DNA of 64,000 nucleotides, taken from assembly GCF_900113575.1 (NCBI RefSeq), contig NZ_FOPV01000016.1, positions 1-64,000 on the forward strand, read 5' to 3'. Below the pieces are notes generated by a model. That model had not been told where the DNA came from, did no database searches, and was given only the letters and a program-made list of their open reading frames with translations. Positions 35,599 through 48,298 of the stretch are shown here, piece by piece; position 1 is the stretch's first letter, and every line of letters begins with the position of its first letter. This stretch comes from Nitrosospira sp. Nsp14 (GTDB lineage Bacteria > Pseudomonadota > Gammaproteobacteria > Burkholderiales > Nitrosomonadaceae). The translations under genes were made by a program, and so were the position numbers.

Positions 35599-35967
35599 AT
35601 GTTTGAGACCATCACAAAAGCCCGGCAGCTCGGAGCAATTGCCTTGGAACGCGTCGGCGAATACCTGGAGCTATTGAAGATATCGGCTGAGATTCAGGGG
35701 CAGAATTTGATGAGACGCGTCGTCGGTTACGCGGTGGCCGCACTCTTTGTTGTGTTAAGTTTTATTTTCCTGGGGCTGGCGGTCATCATTACCTGTTGGG
35801 ACACGCCCTATCGCGTGCTCTCTGCATGGAGCGTCGCGGGTTTGTATTCTTTAGTCGCCTTCGTGGTTTATATCGGGACTCCAAGCCGGGCCGATTCAGT
35901 TTCAGCTTTCGATACCGTGCGTGACGAGTTGCAGCAGGATATTAAACTGATGAAGGAGATCGTATGA
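35599..35967 (+). CDS. YqjE-like phage-holin-family membrane protein
   Basis: The 122-residue protein has an amphipathic N terminus and two strong membrane segments (about 36-62 and 74-94) joined by a short loop, then a charged tail. This fits the YqjE group (Pfam phage holin family 6). It lies 40 bases after the DUF883 gene and overlaps the next gene by four bases (ATGA), so the three are probably one transcript. The function is not known; despite the family name there is no phage context. Confidence 0.8.
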   Translation: MFETITKARQLGAIALERVGEYLELLKISAEIQGQNLMRRVVGYAVAALFVVLSFIFLGLAVIITCWDTPYRVLSAWSVAGLYSLVAFVVYIGTPSRADSVSAFDTVRDELQQDIKLMKEIV

Positions 35968-36314
35968 GCGACGCTCTCGAAGACGAAAGAAATGCGCTGT
36001 TGGAGCGAATGCATGCCAGCCGCAAAACTTATCGCTCCGAGTTGACTCATGCGAAAGAACAGGTGCAAGCCCCCATCGACGACGTATTTCCCCGCAGCGA
36101 GACGTTTAAATTTATCAAGCGCCATCCGTATTATGCTTCGCTAGGATTGTTTGCTGCATTGTCCATCATGCCGCGCATGCCACTGCGCAGGGCAGTAAAA
36201 AGCGGTGCGGTCCTGGCAGCAGGCATGCTCGGCAGCAGTGCGAAAACTTTAGTGATGCGCCAAGTACTGCCGTCAATGGTGCGCTCGTTGCGGTCGCGCA
36301 GCCGTGTACGATGA
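35964..36314 (+). CDS. YqjK-like small basic protein
   Basis: The 116-residue protein is charged at the start, with a moderately hydrophobic stretch (about 58-90) and a very basic end rich in RSRSR. It is third in a yqjD-yqjE-yqjK type set, begins inside the stop of the yqjE-like gene, and contains the RHPYYASLGLF segment that links it loosely to YqjK-like proteins. The function is unknown. Family assignment leans on position as well as sequence. Confidence 0.65.
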   Translation: MSDALEDERNALLERMHASRKTYRSELTHAKEQVQAPIDDVFPRSETFKFIKRHPYYASLGLFAALSIMPRMPLRRAVKSGAVLAAGMLGSSAKTLVMRQVLPSMVRSLRSRSRVR

Positions 36315-36406
36315 ATTCGACCGACGCCTCAAACCCTGCCGTTGCGCAACCAGCAGATGGGGCAAAACAAGCTAGATATAATCCTCGCGGTTTTCCAAGG
36401 AGAACT

Positions 36407-36487
36407 ATGATGGGTAAATATTTTCTTGCTTGACTTCTGGGTGTGCCTGCAGTTGTACTCATTTTCGTCTATCTCCTGCTGAATTAA
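36407..36487 (+). pseudogene. 26-codon membrane micro-protein interrupted by in-frame TGA
   Basis: AAGGAGA sits a few bases before tandem ATG codons (36407 and 36410). The frame reads MMGKYFLA, then TGA at 36431-36433, then LLGVPAVVLIFVYLLLN and TAA. Changing the TGA to TGG (Trp) gives one coherent single-pass membrane peptide with an aromatic residue at the membrane edge. TATAAT lies upstream at 36376-36381. The strong ribosome site argues that the frame was functional. It follows the yqjK-like gene and precedes the EF-hand gene. A sequencing error at one base would also explain it. Confidence 0.5.
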
Positions 36488-36496
36488 CCGATTTCG

Positions 36497-36799
36497 ATGC
36501 CATACTCAACTTTAAAACATAAAATGATTCTGGTGCTGGCGGCCACAGTCGCAGGCGTTCTATCTGCGCCCGTTCAGGTCCATGCGGAAAAACCGCAGGC
36601 CAAGCAAGAGAAAATAACGCCGCCGCTGGAATTTTACGACACCGATGAGGATGGCTACGTAAGCGCAGAGGAAGCCGCCAGTCAGAAAATGCCCGCCAGA
36701 ACTTTTGAAAGTCTCGATGTTGACCGGGATGGGCGGTTAAACAAGGATGAGTTTGGTGAAGCGCCACCCATGCGCTTGAAAGAAGAAATTTCCAGATAA
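36497..36799 (+). CDS. exported two-EF-hand calcium-binding protein
   Basis: The 100-residue protein has a signal peptide (basic KHK, hydrophobic core, cleavage near VHA at about 30) and two EF-hand loops, DTDEDGYVSAEE near 48-59 and DVDRDGRLNKDE near 74-85. Loop positions 1, 3, 5 and 12 carry the expected acidic residues, so calcium binding is likely in the periplasm. No strong ribosome site precedes ATG 36497; ATG 36524 would shorten the signal peptide. No target is suggested by the neighbours. Confidence 0.82.
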   Translation: MPYSTLKHKMILVLAATVAGVLSAPVQVHAEKPQAKQEKITPPLEFYDTDEDGYVSAEEAASQKMPARTFESLDVDRDGRLNKDEFGEAPPMRLKEEISR

Positions 36800-36936
36800 A
36801 CTGGTAGCTTGCCGCCAAGCTCTACAGCGGATCGGGATTCCACACTTGCGCTGTAAGCGCTGCCCCATACCGCAACAGTGGGACAATGCACGAGCATTCG
36901 CATACGCGACTGTGGCATTTCCGCTACAATGTGGGC

Positions 36937-37554
36937 ATGAATCCGACAATCGCAACTGACGCGTTCGATAACGGCGTTGGCAGAAATGCCGAAAATAAGC
37001 CCGGCGATAACGGCAATATTTTTCTCGTCGGAATGATGGGGGCGGGGAAAACCACCATCGCCAAACTTGTTGGGGATCTACTCGAAAAAGCAGTTTACGA
37101 CTGTGATCGCGAGATTCAGAAAAGGACCGGTGTCAGCATCCCGGTTATTTTTGAAATAGAGGGAGAAAGCGGTTTTCGCAAGCGCGAAACTGAAATGCTC
37201 ACCGAACTGGTGAAAAGCCGGAACATCGTGCTGGCTACGGGGGGAGGTGCAGTGCTGAGCCGGGAAAACCGCGACATGCTCAGAGGCAATGGCACTGTGG
37301 TTTATTTGCGGGCGACTATCGATGATTTATGGCGGCGAACGCGGCAAGACAAAAACCGCCCGCTGCTGCAAACCCCCGATCCACGGATGAAGCTGGCTGA
37401 ACTTTACGCGCAACGCGATCCGCTTTACCGCGAAACCGCCCATATAATTGTCGAGAGCGGCAAGCGAAGCGCGCGCAATCTCGCGCAACTCCTGGCGCAA
37501 CAATTATCAGCATGCTCGGGTTTCGAGCACATGACTGAAAACAGAATCAAATAA
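36937..37554 (+). CDS. aroK: shikimate kinase
   Basis: The protein has 205 residues from ATG at 36937. The frame reaches back 17 codons to 36886, but those residues are unlike the family. Walker A GMMGAGKTT is near 32-40, followed by DCDREIQKRTG, FRKRETEML and the glycine motif ATGGGAVL, all typical of shikimate kinase, which phosphorylates shikimate for aromatic amino acids. There is an unusual N-terminal stretch of about 25 residues before the P-loop. TACAAT lies only six bases before the ATG; if used as a -10 box the mRNA would be leaderless. aroB, the usual partner, does not follow. Confidence 0.93.
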   Translation: MNPTIATDAFDNGVGRNAENKPGDNGNIFLVGMMGAGKTTIAKLVGDLLEKAVYDCDREIQKRTGVSIPVIFEIEGESGFRKRETEMLTELVKSRNIVLATGGGAVLSRENRDMLRGNGTVVYLRATIDDLWRRTRQDKNRPLLQTPDPRMKLAELYAQRDPLYRETAHIIVESGKRSARNLAQLLAQQLSACSGFEHMTENRIK

Positions 37555-37707
37555 AACGGATCGATCCGCCTGTGCGAATATCGAATACCTCTTTCCATAC
37601 GCTGGACGTTCATCATTCCAAACGAAAGACGCAGAAATTGCAGTTCCTCAGCGGCATGTTGCGTACAACCGGGCTATTTCCAGTCCTCCCCCGGCTGGAA
37701 GAATCGA

Positions 37708-38241
37708 TTATTCATCCATTGGCGGGTGGTCTGGGAACAAGACATCGGTAAAGCCAAACGAGCGGAAATCAGGAATACGCATGGGATAAAGAATGCCTTC
37801 CAGGTGGTCGCATTCGTGTTGTACCACGCGCGCATGAAATCCCTCCACGCTCCGTTCGATGGGTTTTCCGTACTGGTCCGAACCGCGGTAGCGTAGCCGT
37901 CTAAAGCGCGGAACCATGCCGCGCATGCCCGGAACACTGAGACAGCCCTCCCACCCCTGTTCCATATCGTCGCTCAGCAGTGTTATTACCGGATTCAGCA
38001 GCACGGTATAAGGAACCTCCTCGGCGCCAGGATAGCGTGGATTTCGCTTCACGCCAAAAATTACCACCTGGAGACCGACGCCAATCTGGGGGGCGGCAAG
38101 GCCCGCGCCGTCGAGCGCTTCCATGGTGTCATGCATATCCACAATGAGCGCCTCGAGCTCGGGAGTGCCGAATTCCTGCACCTTCCTAGCGACCTCAAGC
38201 AAGCGGGGGTCGCCCATTTTCAAGACAGGTTTAATCGGCAT
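37708..38241 (-). CDS. def: peptide deformylase
   Basis: The 177-residue metalloenzyme removes the formyl group from new proteins. The three motifs are intact: [10 protein letters not shown] (45-54), EGCLS with Cys100, and QHECDHLEG with His142, Glu143 and His146. The start overlaps the end of the upstream phosphorylase gene by 11 bases, so the two are co-transcribed. The usual partner fmt is absent, so this may be a second deformylase or a relocated one. Confidence 0.95.
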   Translation of the reverse strand: MPIKPVLKMGDPRLLEVARKVQEFGTPELEALIVDMHDTMEALDGAGLAAPQIGVGLQVVIFGVKRNPRYPGAEEVPYTVLLNPVITLLSDDMEQGWEGCLSVPGMRGMVPRFRRLRYRGSDQYGKPIERSVEGFHARVVQHECDHLEGILYPMRIPDFRSFGFTDVLFPDHPPMDE

Positions 38242-38977
38242 CGAACTCCACCACGCGTTCCAGTACCTCCCTGACCCGAATCATCGCCCCCTGCAGAACA
38301 GCATGCGCATCTTCCAGCCGGATGGCGTGAGCGCTCGTTGCACGGCCTGCAGCGTGGTTCGCTACCACGGCAATGGTGGCGTAACAAAGGCCCAGTTCCT
38401 TCGCCAAGGCGGCTTCAGGCATGCCAGTCATACCGACCATATCGACTCCATCCCGTTCCAGCCGGGCGATTTCAGCGGCGGTTTCCAACCGCGGCCCCTG
38501 GGTTGCGCCATAAACACCGCCATCAATCACCTGCTCCTGGGCACGCTTGGCCGCCTCTAGCAGGCGCTTGCGGCTCAATTGACAGTAAGGCTCTGTAAAG
38601 TCTATATGCGTTACGGGTTTGTCCACTCCCTCGTAAAAGGTGTATTTGCGTCCGTGAGTATAGTCGATAATCTGATCTGGAATTGCAAGCGTGCCGGGAG
38701 CCAGATCGGCGCGGATTCCGCCCACCGAAGCGACCGCTATGACGCGGGTAAGGTTTAAGGAGTACAACGCCCAAAGGTTGGCGCGATAATTTACCTCATG
38801 CGGCGGTATGGTGTGACCATAGCCGTGGCGGGCGAGGAACACAACGCGTTTGTCGCCAATGCTGCCAAAGGTAAGCGGACCCGATGGCTCGCCATAAGGG
38901 GTGGTCACTATACGCCGGTGCGATATTTCAAGGCAGCCAAGCTGGGTCATACCGGTACCGCCGATAATTGCGAGCAT
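38231..38977 (-). CDS. MTAP/MTIP-family nucleoside phosphorylase, probably methylthioinosine-specific
   Basis: The protein has 248 residues from ATG at 38977, chosen because LAIIGGTGM is the family start; 61 extra upstream codons show no similarity. Phosphate-binding GGTGM and [18 protein letters not shown] are present. In 5'-methylthioadenosine phosphorylases two Asp near the C terminus (TDYD) bind the adenine amino group. Here the equivalent segment reads ANHA with Asn207 and Ala209, which would instead suit a 6-oxopurine. The neighbour at 39121-39669 recycles hypoxanthine. Together this suggests S-methyl-5'-thioinosine phosphorylase activity in polyamine by-product salvage. The substrate is inferred. 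Confidence 0.82.
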   Translation of the reverse strand: MLAIIGGTGMTQLGCLEISHRRIVTTPYGEPSGPLTFGSIGDKRVVFLARHGYGHTIPPHEVNYRANLWALYSLNLTRVIAVASVGGIRADLAPGTLAIPDQIIDYTHGRKYTFYEGVDKPVTHIDFTEPYCQLSRKRLLEAAKRAQEQVIDGGVYGATQGPRLETAAEIARLERDGVDMVGMTGMPEAALAKELGLCYATIAVVANHAAGRATSAHAIRLEDAHAVLQGAMIRVREVLERVVEFDAD

Positions 38978-39120
38978 TTTTTTAGTTAAGGAACCTAGAA
39001 TTTTTGACGGGCACAGGTGACGGAACGGGGCGGAAGCCGACCATCCAAAAACTTCTGCAGGTTGTGCAGCTCGCATCAGCACTATTCCTCGCTGCCAGAT
39101 TCCGGAGTTGGTCCGCCAAA

Positions 39121-39669
39121 TCACCCTCTCATGGCATATATGGCAGGCAGGTTCCGCCACGCGCCATGAATATCCATACCGAACCCAAACGCATAGCGAT
39201 CCGGCAACCTGACACCGATAAAGTCTGCCCGAGCAGGTTTTGGGCGACCGATATCCTTATCGGCAAAAACAGCGCTGTAAAACGCCTTGGCGCCATGACT
39301 CATGACTTTTTCGCGGATTGCGGCAAGTGTCACCCCTTCATCGAGTATATCGTCCAGCACCAGCACCACCCTATTCTTCAGCTCTTCTTCATGCGGCGAG
39401 ACTTTCCAGGTAATTTCCCCGCCCCGAATCTCGTTATTATAGCGGCTGACATGGAGATAATCGAAGTTGAGCGGAAACTCAAGCAACGGCAGGAGTTGTC
39501 CCGTGAACACTACTGCTCCACCCATCACGCTCAATATGAGCGGGTATTGGTCCGACAGAGCCGCAGTAATATCTTGGGCCATGCGCTTTACGATGCCCGA
39601 AACCACGTCAGCAGGAATTATCTGCTCGGCCGCCGACAAAATATGTTTTGCTTCTTCGGAAGACAGCAT
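39121..39669 (-). CDS. hpt: hypoxanthine-guanine phosphoribosyltransferase
   Basis: The 182-residue type I phosphoribosyltransferase carries the PRPP loop VVLVLDDILDEGVTL near 99-113 and the late RYAFGFGMDIHGAWRNLP segment of bacterial Hpt-like enzymes. It makes IMP or GMP from the free base and PRPP. It follows galU by 11 bases and precedes the nucleoside phosphorylase (143-base gap) on the same strand, so the phosphorylase product could feed it directly. Confidence 0.92.
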   Translation of the reverse strand: MLSSEEAKHILSAAEQIIPADVVSGIVKRMAQDITAALSDQYPLILSVMGGAVVFTGQLLPLLEFPLNFDYLHVSRYNNEIRGGEITWKVSPHEEELKNRVVLVLDDILDEGVTLAAIREKVMSHGAKAFYSAVFADKDIGRPKPARADFIGVRLPDRYAFGFGMDIHGAWRNLPAIYAMRG

Positions 39670-39680
39670 AAGGATGGGGA

Positions 39681-40577
39681 TTAGCAGGAGCCCTCAGGCA
39701 GACAGAGGTTCTGATATCGCGCATCGAGATAATGCGCAAACTCCTTGCCGACCTCAGGATGTTCGAGCGCCAAAGCTAATGTCGCCTTCAGGTAACCTAT
39801 CTTGCTCCCGCAGTCGTAACGCGTACCTGCAAACTCGTATGCCAGCGCCCGCTCCTCCTGCAATAGCGAAGCGATGCCATCTGTGAGTTGAAGCTCACCC
39901 CCTGCACCAGGCTGGATTTTTTCGAGGTGCGAAAAAATTTTGGGCGTCAGTACATAGCGGCCAACTACGCCAAGAGTGGATGGCGCGTCTTCGGGCGCAG
40001 GTTTTTCGACTATGCCGATGATGGGATGCAACCGCTTCATTCCCGGCCCGCATTTAACGATTCCGTAGCTGCCGGTTTCTTCCTGCCCCACATTTTGCAC
40101 AGCCAAAATCGAACACCCATTTTGTTCATATCTATGGCACAGTTGCCCAATGATCGGCTCTTCACCAACCAGCAAGTCATCGGCCAGCAGGACTGCGAAA
40201 GGAACATTCCCCACCGCCGGACGTGCGCATAGAATGGCGTGGCCTAAACCTAATGGAGCGGACTGGCGGATATAAATGCAGGAAATATTTTTAGGTAAAA
40301 TGTTTCGCAGCATTTCCAGGGTATCGCTTTTACCCTTCGCTTCCAGCTCGGCTTCCATTTCGAAGGCTTTATCGAAATGATCTTCAATGGCGCGCTTGTG
40401 ACGTCCGGTTATGAAAATCAGTTCCGTTATGCCGGCAGCAATAGCTTCCTCAACCGCGTATTGGATCAGTGGCTTATCAACGACCGGCATCATTTCCTTT
40501 GGACTTGCCTTGGTAGCGGGCAAGAAACGGGTACCCATACCTGCAACAGGAAAAACAGCCTTGGTAATCTTGGGCAT
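39681..40577 (-). CDS. galU: UTP-glucose-1-phosphate uridylyltransferase, paralogue 2
   Basis: The 298-residue protein is a standard-length Gal[17 protein letters not shown] at the N terminus, [27 protein letters not shown] and [13 protein letters not shown] near the end. Compared with the copy at 7979-9013 it lacks the N-terminal extension and is closer to typical family length. It lies between ligA and hpt on the same strand, 27 bases after ligA, so it may be read from the smc-zipA-ligA transcript. This is the more likely housekeeping enzyme; the division of labour is a guess. Confidence 0.94.
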   Translation of the reverse strand: MPKITKAVFPVAGMGTRFLPATKASPKEMMPVVDKPLIQYAVEEAIAAGITELIFITGRHKRAIEDHFDKAFEMEAELEAKGKSDTLEMLRNILPKNISCIYIRQSAPLGLGHAILCARPAVGNVPFAVLLADDLLVGEEPIIGQLCHRYEQNGCSILAVQNVGQEETGSYGIVKCGPGMKRLHPIIGIVEKPAPEDAPSTLGVVGRYVLTPKIFSHLEKIQPGAGGELQLTDGIASLLQEERALAYEFAGTRYDCGSKIGYLKATLALALEHPEVGKEFAHYLDARYQNLCLPEGSC

Positions 40578-40604
40578 GAAAAAACCTCGCGAGAATGGAA
40601 AAAT

Positions 40605-43960
<3,356 letters not shown>

Positions 43961-43964
43961 GCTT

Positions 43965-46900
43965 TCAGGTCGCCATGGCCGCGTCGCTCAACCGGACAGC
44001 CTCTTCGATCTCCACGGCCACCACTCGCGATACGCCCTTTTCCTGCATGGTAACGCCGATCAATTGGTGCGCCATTTCCATCGTAATTTTGTTGTGGCTG
44101 ATAAAGATAAACTGGGTTTGGCGCGACATTTTGCGCACAAGATTGCAAAAACGTTCGGTATTGCTGTCGTCGAGAGGGGCATCCACCTCATCCAGCAGAC
44201 AAAACGGGGCGGGGTTGAGTTGAAACAAAGAGAACACAAACGCCAATGCTGTTAATGCCTTCTCACCCCCGGAAAGCAGATGAATGGAACTGTTTTTCTT
44301 GCCTGGTGGCTGCGCGAAAATTTGTATGCCGGCATCCAGAATTTCCTCGCCCCTCACGATCAGTTTCGCTTGTCCGCCGCCGAACATGGTGGGAAACATT
44401 TCTTCCAGATGGACATTAACCTTGCCTACAGTTTCCAGCAGTCGTTGTCGCGTTTCTCGGTCTATCTGACGAATTGCACTTTGCAGGGTCTCGGACGCTT
44501 CCTGCAAATCCTGCGACTGCGAGTCCAGATAAGTCTTACGTAACCGGCACGACTCTAATTCATCAAGCGCCCCTGGATTCACCGCTCCCAAGGCTGCGAT
44601 TTCCGAAGTCAGCCGGGTAATCTCGGCTTGCAAGGCCGAAGGCTTCGTTTTTCCGAGTATTTCTATGAGCTCCCGCTCATCAGTCCCGGAATCTTTTAAA
44701 TGTTCTGCAAACTGATTCTCGGTGATTCGCGCTTCTTGTTCCTTAAGCCGGACTTGGCCGATAGCTTCCCGCAGCGGCGGTATTTTTTGCTCCGACGTCA
44801 TGCGTGCCTGCTCAATTTCGCGCAATTCACCCGCAACCTCTTCAAGCGCATTGCGCGCCATCGCCAAGCGTTGCTCACGCTGATCACGCTGCTCGAGCCT
44901 TTCCTGCAGGAGGGAATTCAGTTGAGTCTCGTCAAAAGTTATTTGCTCGGCCTGCAATTTCTCCAGATGCGCCTTGAGCTCAACAATGTTATCGTCGATA
45001 AGCCTGATAGAGCTGACCACCTCCGCGATTTTGTGCTGACAGTTTTTTTCCTGAAACACCGCTTCCTGCAATTCCCTGCCGGCATTCTGTACAAGCTGCC
45101 GCTGTGCGTTCAGAAACTGTTCTGCGATCTGCCTCGCTCTTTTTTCCTCATGCACCTGGCGTTCTAAAACGGCAAACTCAGCTCGATATGCCGTCAGTTT
45201 TTTTTCAGCATCAACCTTGCGGGATACTTCTCCTCGGGCTTGGTGCTCGATTTCGGCAAGTTCGCTTTCTATTTGCTCGGACCGCTGGTTCGTCCGTTCC
45301 GCCAATTGTGCAAGCTTTAACGCCTGCATCTCTGCATTGTGATGCTGTTGCTGAAACTGCCCGGTCTCGGCGCGCAAGCGTGTTACAGATGTTTCAAGCT
45401 CGGCGTACCTTTCTTCTGCCTCCTGCAGCGTGGATATTCCAATTGATCGCTCCGCCCTAAGGCCATCCATTTCCATCTTGATCTCGCCAATCTCCCGTTG
45501 CCGAGCCAGCACGCCATGCAACTGCGAGTCGGGGGCATAATAGGTCAGGCTGTGGCGGGTAATAATGTTGCCTTCACGCGTTACCAGCATTTCGCCGGGA
45601 GAAAGCCCTGCGCGCTGGACAAGACCCACTTGCATGCTTTCCGCGACAAATATCCCTCTCAACCATTCGGCCAGTACCATTCGAAGTTCTGCCCGATCGT
45701 ATTTCAGATATTGTTGCAGAGGAGTCAAAAGCGCTTCTCGTTCCGGCACCTCCCCGGCTTTTGCGGCTGATTCCCGTTGCTCCGCTTGCGCTCCCAGCCC
45801 ATTTGACTCGAACAGCGCGCATTTCCCCGGCGGCGGGTCGCCCGCCCACTCATCCGATAATTCCAGTCGCTCCAGCTCCGCACTGTTCAGGCGCTCGCGC
45901 AGCACTGCTTCAAGCGCGTCTTCCCATCCCTTCTCGATCTGAATACCCTCCCACAAGCGAGGTAAGGCATCAAGACGATGCTTGCTCAGCCATGCGCTCA
46001 ATCTCTCGCTGCCTTCGAGACGATGCTGTAAGCGCTGGAGAGCCGTAAGCCGAGCTTCAGCCTTGATAATCTGCTGCTCCAAAGCCTGGACCTCGCGACC
46101 TAGCTGATATTTCTCCTCGCTTGCACCTTCCAGCAAATTCTCGGTCTGAGCCAACGTCTCCCGTTTCTGTAAAAGGACCGCGGCGGCATCCTCGGCGCGC
46201 TGGTGCAGGCACGATAATTCGTCAGCGCCAGGCTGTGACAAGGCGTCGCGCTCGGTAACAAGCCGCAGGCGACGCGATTCGAGCTGGCCGAGGTTTTTTC
46301 CCGCATGGTCGCGATGACTTTCTTCCAGGCGCCCGGCCTGCTCAACCAGCAGCAGCCTGCGCTGCGTTTCAGTTAACTTTTCCTGGCACGTGCGAAAGGT
46401 CGCGTCAGTCTCCGGTAATTTTTCATTCTCCACCGCAGCCTTTTTCTTACCCGCCTCCCGAGCCAGCATCGCCTGGTCAAGCTCCTCGCGCCAGCGCCTT
46501 AAACTGTCGGCGGCATCTTCCGCTTGCCTTACCTTGTGCTCAAGCTGGTCCCCTATTATTGCTATTTGCTGCCCGATACGCTGGCGATTTTCACGCAGGT
46601 GCCGGATCTGCTGTTCTATATGCGCCACGTCCGCGTTGACCGCATAAAGCTCGCCTTGCGCCTCATGCACGCTGTCAGTGGTGGCATAATGCGAAGTGCG
46701 TTTTTCCTCCAGGCATTTTTCGATGCCGCGCAACGCGGCAGTTTCCGCTTCCAAGGCCGTTTGCAGTGACCGGTACTCCTTTTCGGCTAGCGTACGCCGC
46801 ACCGCCGCTTCCTGCTTGCGGGCGCACCACAATAGATTTTGTGCCTTGCGCAACTCATTGGTCAGATCCTGAAAACGGGCGGCAACCCCCGCCTGTTGCT

Positions 46901-47525
46901 CCAGACGGACCAACTGCTTTCCCAGTTCGTGGCAAATATCGGTTAAACGCAGAAGGTTTTCCCGGGTATCGGCAAGACGCAACTCGGTCTCGCGGCGGCG
47001 CTCCCGGTATTTGGAAATCCCGGCGGCTTCTTCCAGATATACACGCAGTTCCTCCGGTTTCGCCTCGATAATGCGTGAAATCATTCCCTGCTCGATGATG
47101 GCGTAGCCGCGTCCGCCGATGCCCGTGCCAAGAAAGATATCTGCTACGTCCCGGCGGCGCACATGAATGTTGTTGATGTGGTAAGTCGACTCGCCATCCC
47201 GTCGCAAGACCCGTTTAATGCAAATTTCCGCATAGCTCGACCACTGCCCCGCGGCTTTGCCATACCTGTTGTCGAAAATCAACTCCACGCTCGCGCGCCC
47301 GATCGGTTTCCGATTCACAGAGCCGTTGAAAATCACATCTTGCATGGACTCGCCGCGCAATGCGGATGCCCTCGACTCTCCCAGAACCCAGCGCACCGCG
47401 TCGATAACGTTGGACTTACCGCAACCGTTTGGTCCTACGACGCCGACGAGATCGCCCGGAACCGGGATGTCAGTGGGATCGACAAACGACTTGAAACCGG
47501 CGAGTTTGATATGGGAGAGACGCAA
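43965..47525 (-). CDS. smc: chromosome segregation ATPase SMC
   Basis: The 1186-residue protein has head-coil-hinge-coil-head order: Walker A GPNGCGKSN at 31-39, a long coiled coil, a globular hinge near 510-660, a second coil, then signature LSGGEKALTALAFVF and Walker B FCLLDEVDAPLDDSN near the end. It organises and separates chromosomes with ScpA and ScpB, which are not in the window. The start is TTG at 47525, followed by RLSHIKLAGFKSF, the family's usual opening. No ribosome site is visible. A perfect palindrome GTTTGCAAAC lies just upstream at 47532-47541. Confidence 0.96.
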   Translation of the reverse strand: MRLSHIKLAGFKSFVDPTDIPVPGDLVGVVGPNGCGKSNVIDAVRWVLGESRASALRGESMQDVIFNGSVNRKPIGRASVELIFDNRYGKAAGQWSSYAEICIKRVLRRDGESTYHINNIHVRRRDVADIFLGTGIGGRGYAIIEQGMISRIIEAKPEELRVYLEEAAGISKYRERRRETELRLADTRENLLRLTDICHELGKQLVRLEQQAGVAARFQDLTNELRKAQNLLWCARKQEAAVRRTLAEKEYRSLQTALEAETAALRGIEKCLEEKRTSHYATTDSVHEAQGELYAVNADVAHIEQQIRHLRENRQRIGQQIAIIGDQLEHKVRQAEDAADSLRRWREELDQAMLAREAGKKKAAVENEKLPETDATFRTCQEKLTETQRRLLLVEQAGRLEESHRDHAGKNLGQLESRRLRLVTERDALSQPGADELSCLHQRAEDAAAVLLQKRETLAQTENLLEGASEEKYQLGREVQALEQQIIKAEARLTALQRLQHRLEGSERLSAWLSKHRLDALPRLWEGIQIEKGWEDALEAVLRERLNSAELERLELSDEWAGDPPPGKCALFESNGLGAQAEQRESAAKAGEVPEREALLTPLQQYLKYDRAELRMVLAEWLRGIFVAESMQVGLVQRAGLSPGEMLVTREGNIITRHSLTYYAPDSQLHGVLARQREIGEIKMEMDGLRAERSIGISTLQEAEERYAELETSVTRLRAETGQFQQQHHNAEMQALKLAQLAERTNQRSEQIESELAEIEHQARGEVSRKVDAEKKLTAYRAEFAVLERQVHEEKRARQIAEQFLNAQRQLVQNAGRELQEAVFQEKNCQHKIAEVVSSIRLIDDNIVELKAHLEKLQAEQITFDETQLNSLLQERLEQRDQREQRLAMARNALEEVAGELREIEQARMTSEQKIPPLREAIGQVRLKEQEARITENQFAEHLKDSGTDERELIEILGKTKPSALQAEITRLTSEIAALGAVNPGALDELESCRLRKTYLDSQSQDLQEASETLQSAIRQIDRETRQRLLETVGKVNVHLEEMFPTMFGGGQAKLIVRGEEILDAGIQIFAQPPGKKNSSIHLLSGGEKALTALAFVFSLFQLNPAPFCLLDEVDAPLDDSNTERFCNLVRKMSRQTQFIFISHNKITMEMAHQLIGVTMQEKGVSRVVAVEIEEAVRLSDAAMAT

Positions 47526-47660
47526 TTTGTCGTTTGCAAACAGTTATAATGTGCAACCCGGAAAAACGACCTCTTTAGTCACTTAGTCATTTCTGAAGGG
47601 ACGTGCCGATGGACGTACCTGCGGGCAGACCATTCTAACCGATTTGACCGAGATAAGAGA

Positions 47661-48080
47661 ATGCCAAGTAGCCCTACAAAAACCCTGGAAATGTTTCCAA
47701 ACCCGACGCCCAAGCGGGATTACCAGATACACATGGAAATTCCCGAGTTTACCTGCCTATGCCCCAAGACGGGACAACCGGATTTTGCCACCCTGATTCT
47801 TGATTACATTCCCGACAAGAAATGCGTCGAGCTCAAGAGTCTCAAGCTCTACATTTGGTCATATCGCAATGAAGGAGCATTTCACGAGGCGGTGACCAAC
47901 CGTATCGTCGACGACCTCGTTGCCGTTTTGAAACCCCGATACCTGCGCCTTGCGGCAAAGTTTAATGTGCGTGGGGGCATTTTCACCAATGTCGTGGTGG
48001 ACCACCGAAAGGCGGGATGGGAACCACTGCCGGCGGTTGATCTGGCGAAGTTCGAGCACGCGTCGCCTACACGAGGATGA
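47661..48080 (+). CDS. queF: NADPH-dependent 7-cyano-7-deazaguanine reductase, short form
   Basis: The 139-residue protein is a unimodular QueF, which reduces preQ0 to preQ1 in queuosine synthesis. Cys34 in [11 protein letters not shown] is the nucleophile and Asp41 the general acid; [21 protein letters not shown] carries the NADPH motif and substrate Glu. It is divergent from smc with about 135 bases between. TATAAT at 47545-47550 could serve it, but no -35 box is convincing. No other que gene is nearby. Confidence 0.96.
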   Translation: MPSSPTKTLEMFPNPTPKRDYQIHMEIPEFTCLCPKTGQPDFATLILDYIPDKKCVELKSLKLYIWSYRNEGAFHEAVTNRIVDDLVAVLKPRYLRLAAKFNVRGGIFTNVVVDHRKAGWEPLPAVDLAKFEHASPTRG

Positions 48081-48298
48081 GAGCAGGTTTTTATTAAGGG
48101 ATCGGTCCTGAGCCATATCCCGTCCTTCCCAATTCTCATGGCACGTCAGGAAAAGTGATATCTTAACCTGTACCTGATCCGTGCCCTAGATGCGCAACCT
48201 CACAGCATTTTGCGCTGTTCGGTTCAGCTTTTTGAACGAACTGGTTATCCTAACGCATCTGTCGGGTAACCTCGACATTAAGAAAAATTAGAATAGAC

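Noticed and set aside
35599-35967. Prophage holin
   Set aside because: The family name includes holins, but the gene sits in a yqjD/yqjE/yqjK-like set with no phage genes nearby.
38978-39160. 61-residue N-terminal extension of the nucleoside phosphorylase
   Set aside because: The extension overlaps the end of hpt and precedes the family's normal start LAIIGGTGM; it has no similarity.
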